NCBI RefSeq assembly: GCF_023611925.1
Contig: NZ_CP091456.1
Location: 620,001 to 684,000 of the forward strand
Source of the DNA: Avibacterium sp. 20-132
Lineage (GTDB): Bacteria > Pseudomonadota > Gammaproteobacteria > Enterobacterales > Pasteurellaceae
Direction: 5' to 3'
Length of the DNA stretch: 64,000 nt
In this document: positions 9,031 through 16,512 of the stretch, piece by piece
How positions within the stretch are numbered: the stretch's first letter is position 1
Layout of the letters: each line of letters begins with the position of its first letter
Made by a program: the position numbers and the translations under genes
Notes under the pieces: model-generated
Seen by the model: only the letters and a program-made list of their open reading frames with translations
The model's database searches: none
Told to the model about the DNA's origin: nothing

Positions 9031-9288
9031 TTAACCTTGTTGTGAACGAATAAAGGCGGCTAAAGTATTAACATTCGTGAAGTGATCGCGTAACGCGTGC
9101 TGTTCACTATCTAATTGTAAATTAAAGGCTTTTTGTACAGCTAAACCGAGTTCAAGTGCATCAACGGAATCTAAACCTAAGCCCTCATCACTGAAAAGCA
9201 ATGTTTCATTTTCAATATCTTCTGGGCTGATGTCTTCTAATGCTAAACTTTCGATAATGATATTTTTAAGTTGTTGCTCTAATTCCAT
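9031..9288 (-). CDS. Acyl carrier protein (aryl-polyene cluster), first in operon
   Basis: An 85-residue ACP with the attachment serine at Ser41 in LGLDSVDALEL. It is acidic and single-domain. It sits 13 bp after the PlsC-like acyltransferase gene and 5 bp before the second ACP gene. Its N-terminal sequence (ELEQQLKNIIIES) closely resembles the third ACP of the cluster encoded at 20346-20630 (ELEQQLKNLIVQES), which suggests those two are paralogues serving the two arms of the cluster. Confidence 0.92.
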   Translation of the reverse strand: MELEQQLKNIIIESLALEDISPEDIENETLLFSDEGLGLDSVDALELGLAVQKAFNLQLDSEQHALRDHFTNVNTLAAFIRSQQG

Positions 9289-9301
9289 TTTATTTATCCT
9301 T

Positions 9302-10054
9302 TTATTGAGTTTGAGAATTAAAATAATCGTTTAAATATTGTGTTAGGCGACGTGCCGCCAAAGGTAAAGGCTTTTCAGCAAGCCAAATTTGTGGATCGAT
9401 ATCATCGCCCACAGAAAGCGTATAAGTAATGCGCGTTTTAGGAAGTTGATACCAAGGTTGCCCTTTCTTGAAATTCAGTGGACGCATTTTTATCACCACC
9501 GGCGTAATAATTTTCGCACTGCGTAAACCAATCGATACCGCACCTCGGTTCAGTTTTACCACGCCATCCCAACCGGTTCTTGTTCCTTCAGGGAAAAGCA
9601 AAATTGCTTGTTCTTTCAGCACGTTATCACATTGTTCTAACAGCTCAAGAGATTCCGTATTCGGCAAAAATCCACAAGCCAGAATTTGATTTCGCATTGT
9701 GGGGTTGTGTAATAAATCTTGTTTTACAATGCAATTTAACTCCGGCGTTTTCGCTAAAGTAAGCACGACATCAAGTAAAGAAGGATGATTAGCGATCACT
9801 AATTGTCCCGCGCGTCCTAATTTTTCAAACCCCTGATAGGTTACTTCTAGCACACCACTCCAAACGCAAAAGCGAACAAAATAATACCAAATTTTCCCAA
9901 CAAAACGACGCACTTTTAATTGTGTGGCTAAATTTTGTGGGCGACGTGCATAAGGGTATAGAATCAACTGCAATAATGTTCCTGCTATGCCCCAAAAAGC
10001 GAAACCTATGGCGGTAGCAAGAAAACGGCGTAACCAATCTACTTTTTCTGCCAT
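9302..10054 (-). CDS. PlsC-type 1-acylglycerol-3-phosphate-like acyltransferase (aryl-polyene cluster)
   Basis: About 250 residues from the chosen ATG. A longer in-frame start at 10123 would overlap the upstream gene by 85 bp, whereas this one overlaps it by 16 bp. One N-terminal membrane helix lies at about residues 10-33. The PlsC motifs are NHPSLLD (His90 and Asp95) and FPEGTR at 154-159. It is the ApeD-like acyltransferase of aryl-polyene clusters and probably moves the finished chain onto a lipid acceptor. It is distinct from the LpxL-like enzyme at 3560-4492, so the cluster has two acyltransferases. Confidence 0.85.
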   Translation of the reverse strand: MAEKVDWLRRFLATAIGFAFWGIAGTLLQLILYPYARRPQNLATQLKVRRFVGKIWYYFVRFCVWSGVLEVTYQGFEKLGRAGQLVIANHPSLLDVVLTLAKTPELNCIVKQDLLHNPTMRNQILACGFLPNTESLELLEQCDNVLKEQAILLFPEGTRTGWDGVVKLNRGAVSIGLRSAKIITPVVIKMRPLNFKKGQPWYQLPKTRITYTLSVGDDIDPQIWLAEKPLPLAARRLTQYLNDYFNSQTQ

Positions 10055-10791
10055 AACCAAACCTCTCCACGGGAGCTTAACGTTTGCCACTGAGATTGGT
10101 CTAAATATTGTTGCTGCCCCCAAAATAACGCATTGTCACCACACTTTTGTGCGGGTTCAACGCCTTCCTCAGCACGATGTAAGCTAAGTTGGTATTGATC
10201 GCCTTTTTCTACGACTAAGGCTAACGCATAACCAAAAGGCTGACGAACCACAGGTTGTGCATTATATTGTTCCGCCAATGGCGATTCTGCGACGACGACA
10301 AGCACTCGTTGTTGTCCTTCTTGCAACAATAAGTAAGCTTCAAGTAATGCGACTTCTAAATTATCTTGTTGTGCCATAATTGCCGTGGTTTCTGCTTTTA
10401 CTTGGCGCATTTCTGACCATTGCCCAACCAACGCATTATGCACAGATAAATTAAAGGATGTGGGTGAAATATCACCTTCGCTTAAAAGACTATGCCAGAG
10501 AGCAAAATTGCGATTGATTTCACTATTCGCAGAAGCATAAACCACGGGGATATTAGGCTGTTCTTCCATAAGATCCCACGCTGCTTCAAAAAATAAGCGC
10601 GCCAATTCACTTAAACGTCGCCGTTTTAATGGGGGTAAAAAGGCTAACTTAGGAGCAAAAGGTTGCCATAAGTGGCTATTTTGCCTCCAATGTTGTTCGC
10701 CTAATTGCCAATCTTGGGGGGAAAGCTCACGGTTAGTCACCACTTTCCATCCTCTTAGCGAAAAATTAAACTGACAAATTGCGGTGTTCAT
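10039..10791 (-). CDS. Chain-length-factor-like ketosynthase N-terminal domain protein (ApeC-like)
   Basis: A 250-residue protein of the short ketosynthase-like family (PF13723 type) found in aryl-polyene clusters. It corresponds to only the N-terminal half of a ketosynthase. The region around residues 80-185 follows the thiolase fold (VVYASANSEINRN, then LLLQEGQQRVLVVVAE), but there is no cysteine in the normal active-site position. It is probably a chain-length factor pairing with an active ketosynthase encoded outside the window. It precedes the PlsC-like gene and follows a lipoprotein gene by 6 bp. Confidence 0.8.
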   Translation of the reverse strand: MNTAICQFNFSLRGWKVVTNRELSPQDWQLGEQHWRQNSHLWQPFAPKLAFLPPLKRRRLSELARLFFEAAWDLMEEQPNIPVVYASANSEINRNFALWHSLLSEGDISPTSFNLSVHNALVGQWSEMRQVKAETTAIMAQQDNLEVALLEAYLLLQEGQQRVLVVVAESPLAEQYNAQPVVRQPFGYALALVVEKGDQYQLSLHRAEEGVEPAQKCGDNALFWGQQQYLDQSQWQTLSSRGEVWLWQKK

Positions 10792-10797
10792 TGATTA

Positions 10798-11211
10798 TTA
10801 TTGAAATAATTCGTTAATCATTAAATCGGTTTGACCTTGTAAACCCACTTCTTTTACACGCTCCGCTTCATCACCGCCTCTTCTATAAGTAACAAAGCCA
10901 AGCACTTGCTTATCTTGTTGAACTTTTAAACTCCCACGGGCAATAATGGCACGGTTACCACGAACATTCGCTTTTAAAATAGATTCACAACTTGCTAACT
11001 CATTGAATTTAACAAAGCGTGCTTTAATACCACGTTTTTTTAAGCTCGCTAAAATTGCGTCAGAAAAATCTTCAGGTGCTTTTCGCAAATCTGCGGTAAC
11101 GCATAATGGCTGTTTAAGACTCGCTAATTGCACAGGTTGCGAATCCTTAATCCCTGCTGCACACCCTACTAAAGTGACGGCACAGAAACAAATTGAGAAT
11201 AATTTTTTCAT
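10798..11211 (-). CDS. Predicted lipoprotein opening the leftward pigment operon
   Basis: A 137-residue protein with a lipoprotein signal: basic start MKKLF, a hydrophobic stretch and a VGCAA lipobox with Cys17. The mature part is a small alpha/beta domain with one more cysteine pair candidate (LCVTADLR and ASCESI). It resembles the Sbal_3080-type small lipoproteins by general pattern only; I do not firmly recognise it. Its position as the first gene of the leftward operon, 6 bp before the chain-length-factor gene, suggests a structural role in localising the pigment to the envelope. Confidence 0.7.
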   Translation of the reverse strand: MKKLFSICFCAVTLVGCAAGIKDSQPVQLASLKQPLCVTADLRKAPEDFSDAILASLKKRGIKARFVKFNELASCESILKANVRGNRAIIARGSLKVQQDKQVLGFVTYRRGGDEAERVKEVGLQGQTDLMINELFQ

Positions 11212-11351
11212 TATAAAAACCTAACCATTTATTAATAAAAAATATTGTGGAAGTTTACCTTAATTTACGCTAAATTACCAAACACAAAGCAACCGTTTAC
11301 ATAAGATCAAATTAAGGTATTTAATCTATCTAATAAAAACAAGGAAAAATT
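11212..11351. promoter_or_regulatory. Divergent promoter region of the pigment cluster with palindromic operator candidates
   Basis: This 140-bp AT-rich spacer separates the two divergent pigment operons, so both promoters must lie here. A perfect palindrome, TAATTTA-CGC-TAAATTA, sits at 11261-11277. A separate 11-bp inverted pair, TACCTTAATTT at 11256-11266 and AAATTAAGGTA at 11309-11319, has arm centres 53 bp apart, close to five helical turns. Both are the kind of arrangement used by dimeric or looping regulators. No regulator has been matched to the site. An AAGGAAAAA ribosome-binding stretch precedes the rightward ATG. Confidence 0.55.
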
Positions 11352-11777
11352 ATGAAACATTCAGTAAAATTTGCTATTGCTTTCACCACACTCTTACTTG
11401 CTGCTTGCGCACCAAGAGATACCACCCATTATTACTCCATTCAGGAAGCGTTGAATTCCCCTGAAGCGAAAGAGGTATTAGATCCCAAAATTAAACTCTA
11501 TTTCGGCAGACCAGCACCGGGTTCGACCGTAAAAGCAGGTATGGTCAGTAATCGTAAAACAAATGCAGCAAATAAAAGTGATGAGAAATCTTGCCAATGG
11601 GCGTTCCTCACAGTCGTGAAACAATTCCAAGATACGGCGAAAAAACATCGTGCCACGAAAGTGGGCAATATCATCAGCTTCTATAAGAAAAACCCTTATC
11701 GCAGTACAACACAATATGAATGTCACGCAGGAAATCTAATGAGCGGTGTTGCCTTGAAAGGCGATATTGTTCGCTAA
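11352..11777 (+). CDS. Small periplasmic lipoprotein opening the rightward pigment operon
   Basis: A 141-residue predicted lipoprotein: MKHSVKFAIAFTTLLLAACAP with lipobox LAAC (Cys19). The mature domain contains SDEKSCQWAFLTVVKQFQ and a C-terminal YECHAGNLMSGVALKGDIVR stretch. This resembles a small conserved family often labelled excinuclease ATPase subunit in databases, a label that has no support here because there is no ATPase motif. It is followed by a USS hairpin that could end some transcripts before darA. Its function is unknown. Confidence 0.75.
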   Translation: MKHSVKFAIAFTTLLLAACAPRDTTHYYSIQEALNSPEAKEVLDPKIKLYFGRPAPGSTVKAGMVSNRKTNAANKSDEKSCQWAFLTVVKQFQDTAKKHRATKVGNIISFYKKNPYRSTTQYECHAGNLMSGVALKGDIVR

Positions 11778-11788
11778 TTCATTTCATT

Positions 11789-11826
11789 AAGTGCGGTCAA
11801 AAATTGGGAAATTTTACACCGCACTT
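11789..11826 (+). terminator. Inverted USS pair forming a terminator-like hairpin
   Basis: AAGTGCGGT at 11789-11797 and its complement ACCGCACTT at 11818-11826 form a hairpin with a 20-nt AT-rich loop, 12 bp after the lipoprotein stop codon. No long T-run follows, so termination may be partial. Paired uptake signals used as terminators are well known in Pasteurellaceae. Confidence 0.55.
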
Positions 11827-11914
11827 GATATTTTATCTGGCTTGACAAGCACATTATCAAATTTATAATTTTGCGCCGAATTTTATCGGTGTACGCTTTG
11901 TAGTACTTAACTTT

Positions 11915-12841
11915 ATGGTCACGCATTCATCTAAACATATTCTTGTCGTTTCTTATTCGCAAACAGGGCAACTTTCTCACTTAGTGGAAAGTTTTCTACA
12001 ACCACTACGCACTCAACAAGACATTTCAATTGAAGAATATCAGGTGAAACCGCAACAGGATTATATTTTTCCGTGGAAATTTACCCCATTTTTTAATACC
12101 TTTCCTGAAAGTGTTCACTTACAACCTGCGCCCATTGAAACACCAGCACTGCAACGTAGGCAATATGATTTAATCATTATTGCATATAGTGTTTGGTTTC
12201 TTTCTCCATCTCAACCGATTACCGCGTTCTTACAAAGTGAACAAGCTAGAGACGTCTTGAATAACACGCCTGTCGTTACCTTAATCGGCTGCCGTAATAT
12301 GTGGTTAATGGCGCAAGAAAAAGTCAAAGCATTATTAAATCAAGCTGGCGCAATACTGGTTGGTAATATCGTTAAAACGGATCAATCTAACGCGTGGGCA
12401 AGTTTTATCACCACGCCATTATGGCTGTTTACAGGTAAAAAGCGTCCTTATGAGTGGTTACCTAGCGCAGGCATTAGTGAAGAAAATATTGCCGATATGC
12501 AGCGATTTGGTGGCAAACTTGCAGAAAAATTAGCGGAAAATGCCTCGCTCAATCAACCCCTATTTCAACATATGGGCGCAGTGCAAATTGATGAGAAACT
12601 GATGATGAGTGAAAAAGTCGGACACCGTAGCTTTTATTTATGGGGTAAGCTATTACTTAAGTGCGGTCAAATTTCACCACGTTTGCGCCAAGCTGTGTTA
12701 TATGTTTATATTGCTTTTTTAGTCTTATTAATTATTACCGTCGTGCCAATTTCCGCTCTCATTAAGCGTTTGCTAAAACCTTTATTAAAAGAAAAACTTG
12801 AGCGCCAAAAACGCTATTTTGCTGCCCCATCTGGAGAATAA
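11915..12841 (+). CDS. darA: Dialkylresorcinol condensing enzyme, DarA-like
   Basis: A 308-residue protein. The N-terminal half is flavodoxin-like, opening HILVVSYSQTGQLSHLV at about residues 8-24, then DYIFPWKFTPFFNTFPESV near 49-67, as in DarA proteins. A hydrophobic helix near the C-terminus (about residues 260-285) is followed by a basic tail, suggesting membrane association. DarA with DarB makes 2,5-dialkylresorcinols by joining two acyl-derived chains. The stop codon overlaps the DarB start by 1 bp. Assignment rests on the N-terminal motif and the neighbouring darB. A USS lies inside the gene at about 12659. Confidence 0.75.
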   Translation: MVTHSSKHILVVSYSQTGQLSHLVESFLQPLRTQQDISIEEYQVKPQQDYIFPWKFTPFFNTFPESVHLQPAPIETPALQRRQYDLIIIAYSVWFLSPSQPITAFLQSEQARDVLNNTPVVTLIGCRNMWLMAQEKVKALLNQAGAILVGNIVKTDQSNAWASFITTPLWLFTGKKRPYEWLPSAGISEENIADMQRFGGKLAEKLAENASLNQPLFQHMGAVQIDEKLMMSEKVGHRSFYLWGKLLLKCGQISPRLRQAVLYVYIAFLVLLIITVVPISALIKRLLKPLLKEKLERQKRYFAAPSGE

Positions 12842-14007
12842 TGATGTCGCAACTTTCTGAGGTTTATATTAATTCAGTGGCAAGTTTTTTGCCAAATAAT
12901 CCTGTTACCAATCATCAAATGGAAGCCGTATTGGGAATGGTCGGTGATGTTCCTTCCCGTGTTCGCAATATGATTTTACGCTCAAATGCGATTCGCACGC
13001 GTTATTACGCCATTGACCCACAAACACGGCAAGCCACGCACAGCAGCACAGAACTTGCAGTCTGTGCTATTGAAAAATTAGTGGCGCAAGGCGTGGATAT
13101 AAATCAGCTTGACTGTTTAGCCTGTGGCACCTCTTATCCTGATCAAATTATGCCGGGACAAGGGGTAATGGTTCACGGCTTAATTCCCAATGCGCCAGCT
13201 TGCGAAGTGCTAACTACCGCAGGCGTTTGCGTGGCGGGAATGGCAGCGATGAAACACGCCTATAATGGGATTCGCACAGGGGAACATCAAAATGCGATTG
13301 CGGTGGCATCTGAAGCCGCCTCAGCAGTAATGCGCAGCGAAAATTTCCGTCCTGAGATTAATCAAAAACAACTTGATAATGCAAAACCTGAAATTGGTTT
13401 TGAAAAAGATTTTTTACGCTGGATGCTTTCAGACGGCGCAGGAGCAGCACAATTAAGCCATCGCCCAAATCCAACAGGCATTAGTTTTAAAATTCATTGG
13501 ATTGATCTCGTCTCTTACGCCAATGAAATGCCTGTGTGTATGTACGCAGGCGCAGAAATCGACAATGGCAAGTTTGTTAGCTGGAAGACGGTAGATAGCC
13601 AATATCGCGACAAACACAGCCTAATGGCAATTAAACAAGATGTAAAATTGCTCAACGAAAATATTGTGAAATATACCGTCGAAAAAGCCTTAATTCGCTT
13701 AATCGACAAATATCAACTCCGTGCTGAAAATATTGATTATTTCTTACCGCACTATTCTTCGGGCTTTTTTCGTAACAAATTATCGGAAGGTTTACAACAT
13801 ATTCAGTTTGATATTCCACAAGAAAAATGGTTTACCAACCTTGCCGAAAAAGGAAACACAGGATCGGCGTCTATTTACATTATTTTAGAAGAATTTATGC
13901 GCACTTTCCCACTCAAAAATGGTCAGAAAGTGTTATGTTATATCCCCGAGAGCGGTCGTTTTTCCTCTTGTTTTATGTTGCTTGAGGTGGTGAATGGAGC
14001 TGAATGA
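12841..14007 (+). CDS. darB: Ketoacyl-ACP synthase III family enzyme, DarB-like
   Basis: A 388-residue FabH-fold synthase. The catalytic triad is complete: Cys130 in TTAGVCVAGM, His304 in FLPHYSSGFF and Asn339 in EKGNTGSAS. It is longer than FabH (about 320 residues), as DarB-type enzymes are. DarB condenses an acyl thioester with a second chain to give a cyclohexanedione that is then aromatised to a dialkylresorcinol. The start is directly coupled to darA and the 3' end overlaps the next gene by 14 bp. Confidence 0.8.
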   Translation: MMSQLSEVYINSVASFLPNNPVTNHQMEAVLGMVGDVPSRVRNMILRSNAIRTRYYAIDPQTRQATHSSTELAVCAIEKLVAQGVDINQLDCLACGTSYPDQIMPGQGVMVHGLIPNAPACEVLTTAGVCVAGMAAMKHAYNGIRTGEHQNAIAVASEAASAVMRSENFRPEINQKQLDNAKPEIGFEKDFLRWMLSDGAGAAQLSHRPNPTGISFKIHWIDLVSYANEMPVCMYAGAEIDNGKFVSWKTVDSQYRDKHSLMAIKQDVKLLNENIVKYTVEKALIRLIDKYQLRAENIDYFLPHYSSGFFRNKLSEGLQHIQFDIPQEKWFTNLAEKGNTGSASIYIILEEFMRTFPLKNGQKVLCYIPESGRFSSCFMLLEVVNGAE

Positions 14008-14404
14008 CATTCCACAAGATGATAGCCGCATTTTCCGTGGACAGAAAAAGATCATCTACGCCACCCAAAATGGGCATTATCAAGCTAGCACAAGTACAGG
14101 CTGGCAAACGGAAGAATTTGCCACTCAGCAAGCCGTGGAAGCCCTTAAGCAACAAACAGAACAAGCCTTACAGGCGGTTAAAAATGGGCAAAAATCAGTG
14201 TTGTACTATTTAATGTATAAATATCGTTTTGATGAACAATCCCTCGCCCAAGCCACCGGCTTTTGGCAATGGCAAATAAAGCGACATTTTAGGCCTGAGG
14301 TTTGGGAAACACTTTCTCAGAAGAAGCTAGAGAAATATGCAGATGTGTTTGGTGTTGAGATGGAATATTTCAAAAATTTTGTATCACATTCTTCTTTAGC
14401 GTAA
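13994..14404 (+). CDS. Uncharacterised small protein coupled to darB, possible helix-turn-helix
   Basis: A 136-residue soluble protein overlapping the darB 3' end by 14 bp. I do not recognise its family with confidence. The middle is Gln/Ala-rich and helical (about residues 45-75). Residues from about 80 to 130 (SLAQATGFWQWQIKRHFRPEVW, then EKYADVFGVEMEYF) look like a helix-turn-helix followed by short helices. It could be a pathway-specific DNA-binding protein or a small scaffold. No catalytic motif is visible. Confidence 0.6.
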   Translation: MELNDIPQDDSRIFRGQKKIIYATQNGHYQASTSTGWQTEEFATQQAVEALKQQTEQALQAVKNGQKSVLYYLMYKYRFDEQSLAQATGFWQWQIKRHFRPEVWETLSQKKLEKYADVFGVEMEYFKNFVSHSSLA

Positions 14405-14508
14405 TCTTTGGCTTATTTAACTATTTGATTGGTATAGATTTTAACTAGAATTAAGAAATAACGATATAGCAAAGCGTAGATTGATATTCATTAAGAGTAC
14501 CGCTAAAT
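14405..14508 (+). promoter_or_regulatory. AT-rich spacer before the rhuM-like gene, possible internal promoter
   Basis: This 104-bp gap is the only sizeable spacer inside the rightward operon after darA. It is strongly AT-rich and could carry its own promoter for the RhuM-family gene. No clear -35/-10 pair or ribosome-binding site could be assigned. The gap marks the left edge of the inserted, non-biosynthetic genes. Confidence 0.3.
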
Positions 14509-15510
14509 ATGAAAGAAAACAGTATTATAATCTATACGACCGAAGACGGTTTATCTCAATTCACCTTACGCGAATTAGGTTCTCAACTTTGGTTAAATCA
14601 GTTGGAAATTGCAGAGCTTTATCAAACTACAAAGCAGAATATCAGTAAACATATTAAAGCTATTTTTGATGAAAGTGAATTTGATGAAAATTCAACCGTC
14701 AACTTTCAGTTGACAGTTCAAAATGAAGGCAGGAGAGAGATTAAACGCCAAATCGCTTACTATCCTTTACCTTTAATTATTGCCATTGGTTATCGTGTCC
14801 GGTCAACGCGTGGTACTCAATTTCGCCAATGGGCAACTCGCACGTTGGGCGAATATATAGAAAAAGGGTTTGTGTTAGATGAAGTACGATTAAAAAATCC
14901 ACCTATTGGTGCTAATCAAGCCAATGACTATTTTGATCTGCTCTTAGAAAAAATCCGAGATATTCGAGCAAGTGAACGCCGAATGTATTTACGAGTGCGT
15001 GAAATTTTCACTTTAGCGGCAGATTATCAACCCTCTTTTAAAGAAACAACGCAATTTTTCCAAAAAATTCAAAACAAACTTCATTTTGCTTGTACTAATA
15101 AAACAGCAGCAGAAATCATTTTTCAACGAGCAAATGCAGAATTACCTAATATGGGATTGACAAATTTTAGTGGTATCGGTGTAGTAAAAAAAGATATTAC
15201 AGTAGCTAAAAATTATCTTAATGAACAAGAAATTACAGCATTAAATCGGATTGTTTCAATGTGGCTAGATTTTGCAGAAGATCAAGCAAACCGAAAAAAA
15301 CAGTTTTTCTTAAAAGATTGGGAAGAACAATTAGATCGTTTTCTTGAATTTAACGATAGAAATGTATTGAGAGATCAAGGTTCAATCAGTAAAAAACAAG
15401 CAGAGGAAAAAGCACTTCTTGAATATGACAAATATGCACAAAAACGCTGTTTAGAAAAAGAAAAATTAGGTGAAATTTATATCAAAGAACTTTTAAATAT
15501 TAAAAAATGA
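14509..15510 (+). CDS. RhuM-family protein inserted in the pigment operon
   Basis: A 333-residue protein of the RhuM family, named after a gene of Salmonella pathogenicity island 3. The N-terminal region (about residues 25-60, LNQLEIAELYQTTKQNISKH) is a helix-turn-helix, followed by the conserved YYPLPLIIAIGYRVRS segment near 83-98, and a helical C-terminus with Lys/Glu-rich repeats. Biochemical function is unknown. Family members are often found in genomic islands and near defence genes. The gene is AT-rich compared with its neighbours and I see no USS in it. Its stop codon overlaps the BtrH start as ATGA, so it is translationally integrated in the operon. Confidence 0.85.
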   Translation: MKENSIIIYTTEDGLSQFTLRELGSQLWLNQLEIAELYQTTKQNISKHIKAIFDESEFDENSTVNFQLTVQNEGRREIKRQIAYYPLPLIIAIGYRVRSTRGTQFRQWATRTLGEYIEKGFVLDEVRLKNPPIGANQANDYFDLLLEKIRDIRASERRMYLRVREIFTLAADYQPSFKETTQFFQKIQNKLHFACTNKTAAEIIFQRANAELPNMGLTNFSGIGVVKKDITVAKNYLNEQEITALNRIVSMWLDFAEDQANRKKQFFLKDWEEQLDRFLEFNDRNVLRDQGSISKKQAEEKALLEYDKYAQKRCLEKEKLGEIYIKELLNIKK

Positions 15511-16502
15511 ACAATAACTTTTCCCACCAACACACTGCCCATTGCGAAAGTGGCGTGATGTCCACCTTACTCAAATCGCAAGGGGTTAATTTCAATGAAG
15601 CGATGGTATTTGGCTTGGCATCGGCATTGACCTTTGTTTATATTCCACTCATCAAAATTAGCGGAATGCCGTTAATTTCTTATCGAATGCCACCGGGGGC
15701 AATGCTTAAAAAAGTGTCAAAAGTATTAAAAGGAAAACTTGCGTTAAAACGATTTCGTTCACCACAACAAGGGCAACAAGCCTTGGATAAGGCTTTAGCG
15801 CAAGGAAAACTGGTGGGACTGCAAACTTCAGTGTTTTGGCTGCCTTATTTTCCGCCCGAAATGCGTTTTCATTTTAATGCACATAATTTGTTAGTTTATG
15901 GCAAACAGGAGAACGAATATTTAATTAGCGATCCTGTCTTTGAGCAAGTACAGCGCTGTGCGGTACAAGATTTACAACGCGCACGTTTCGCAAAAGGCGC
16001 ATTAGCGGCAAAAGGGTTAATGTATTATTGGAAAACTTCGCCAAATTTGACCGCACTTGATTTACCCACCATATTGAGAAAAGCGATTCGCAAAAATGCC
16101 AAACAAATGCTCGCACCGTTTTGGTTTGTTGGCGTGCGCGGAATGTTTTCTCTTGCAAAACAAATCGAAAAATTTGCTCACAGTAAACAAAGTGAAAAAT
16201 ACAAAAAACTCTTCCTTGGTCACATCGTGCGAATGCAAGAAGAAATTGGCACAGGTGGCGCGGGCTTTCGCTATATTTATGCCTATTTCCTAGAGCAAGC
16301 GGCAGAAATCTGCCAAGAGCCAAACTTTAAACAAGCTTCACAACAAATGACAGAAATTGGTGATCAATGGCGACAATTTGCCAGCCTTTGCGTGAAGCAA
16401 TGCCGGCAGCCGAGTGTTGAAGGTTATCAAGAAATTGCCAAGTTTTTGAACGCTGTTGCCGAAAAAGAAGCCACGTTATGGCGTATGTTAAAAAATCAAT
16501 AG
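15507..16502 (+). CDS. BtrH N-terminal-domain protein of the pigment cluster
   Basis: A 331-residue protein with a butirosin-biosynthesis-H-like N-terminal domain: QHTAHCESGVMSTLLKS at about residues 8-24, with Cys13 as the probable nucleophile, and HFNAHNLLVYG at about 112-122 supplying a histidine. BtrH-type proteins are papain-like acyltransferases that move an acyl group from an ACP to an amine or another acceptor. Here it may transfer an ACP-bound chain to a lipid or resorcinol acceptor. The C-terminal half is helical. A USS lies inside the gene at about 16049. It is coupled to the rhuM-like gene by ATGA. Confidence 0.75.
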   Translation: MNNNFSHQHTAHCESGVMSTLLKSQGVNFNEAMVFGLASALTFVYIPLIKISGMPLISYRMPPGAMLKKVSKVLKGKLALKRFRSPQQGQQALDKALAQGKLVGLQTSVFWLPYFPPEMRFHFNAHNLLVYGKQENEYLISDPVFEQVQRCAVQDLQRARFAKGALAAKGLMYYWKTSPNLTALDLPTILRKAIRKNAKQMLAPFWFVGVRGMFSLAKQIEKFAHSKQSEKYKKLFLGHIVRMQEEIGTGGAGFRYIYAYFLEQAAEICQEPNFKQASQQMTEIGDQWRQFASLCVKQCRQPSVEGYQEIAKFLNAVAEKEATLWRMLKNQ

Positions 16503-16512
16503 CAGGAACAAG

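Noticed and set aside
11352-11777. Excinuclease ATPase label for the small lipoprotein
   Set aside because: The protein has a lipobox and no Walker motif or zinc finger; the database-type label is not supported by the sequence.
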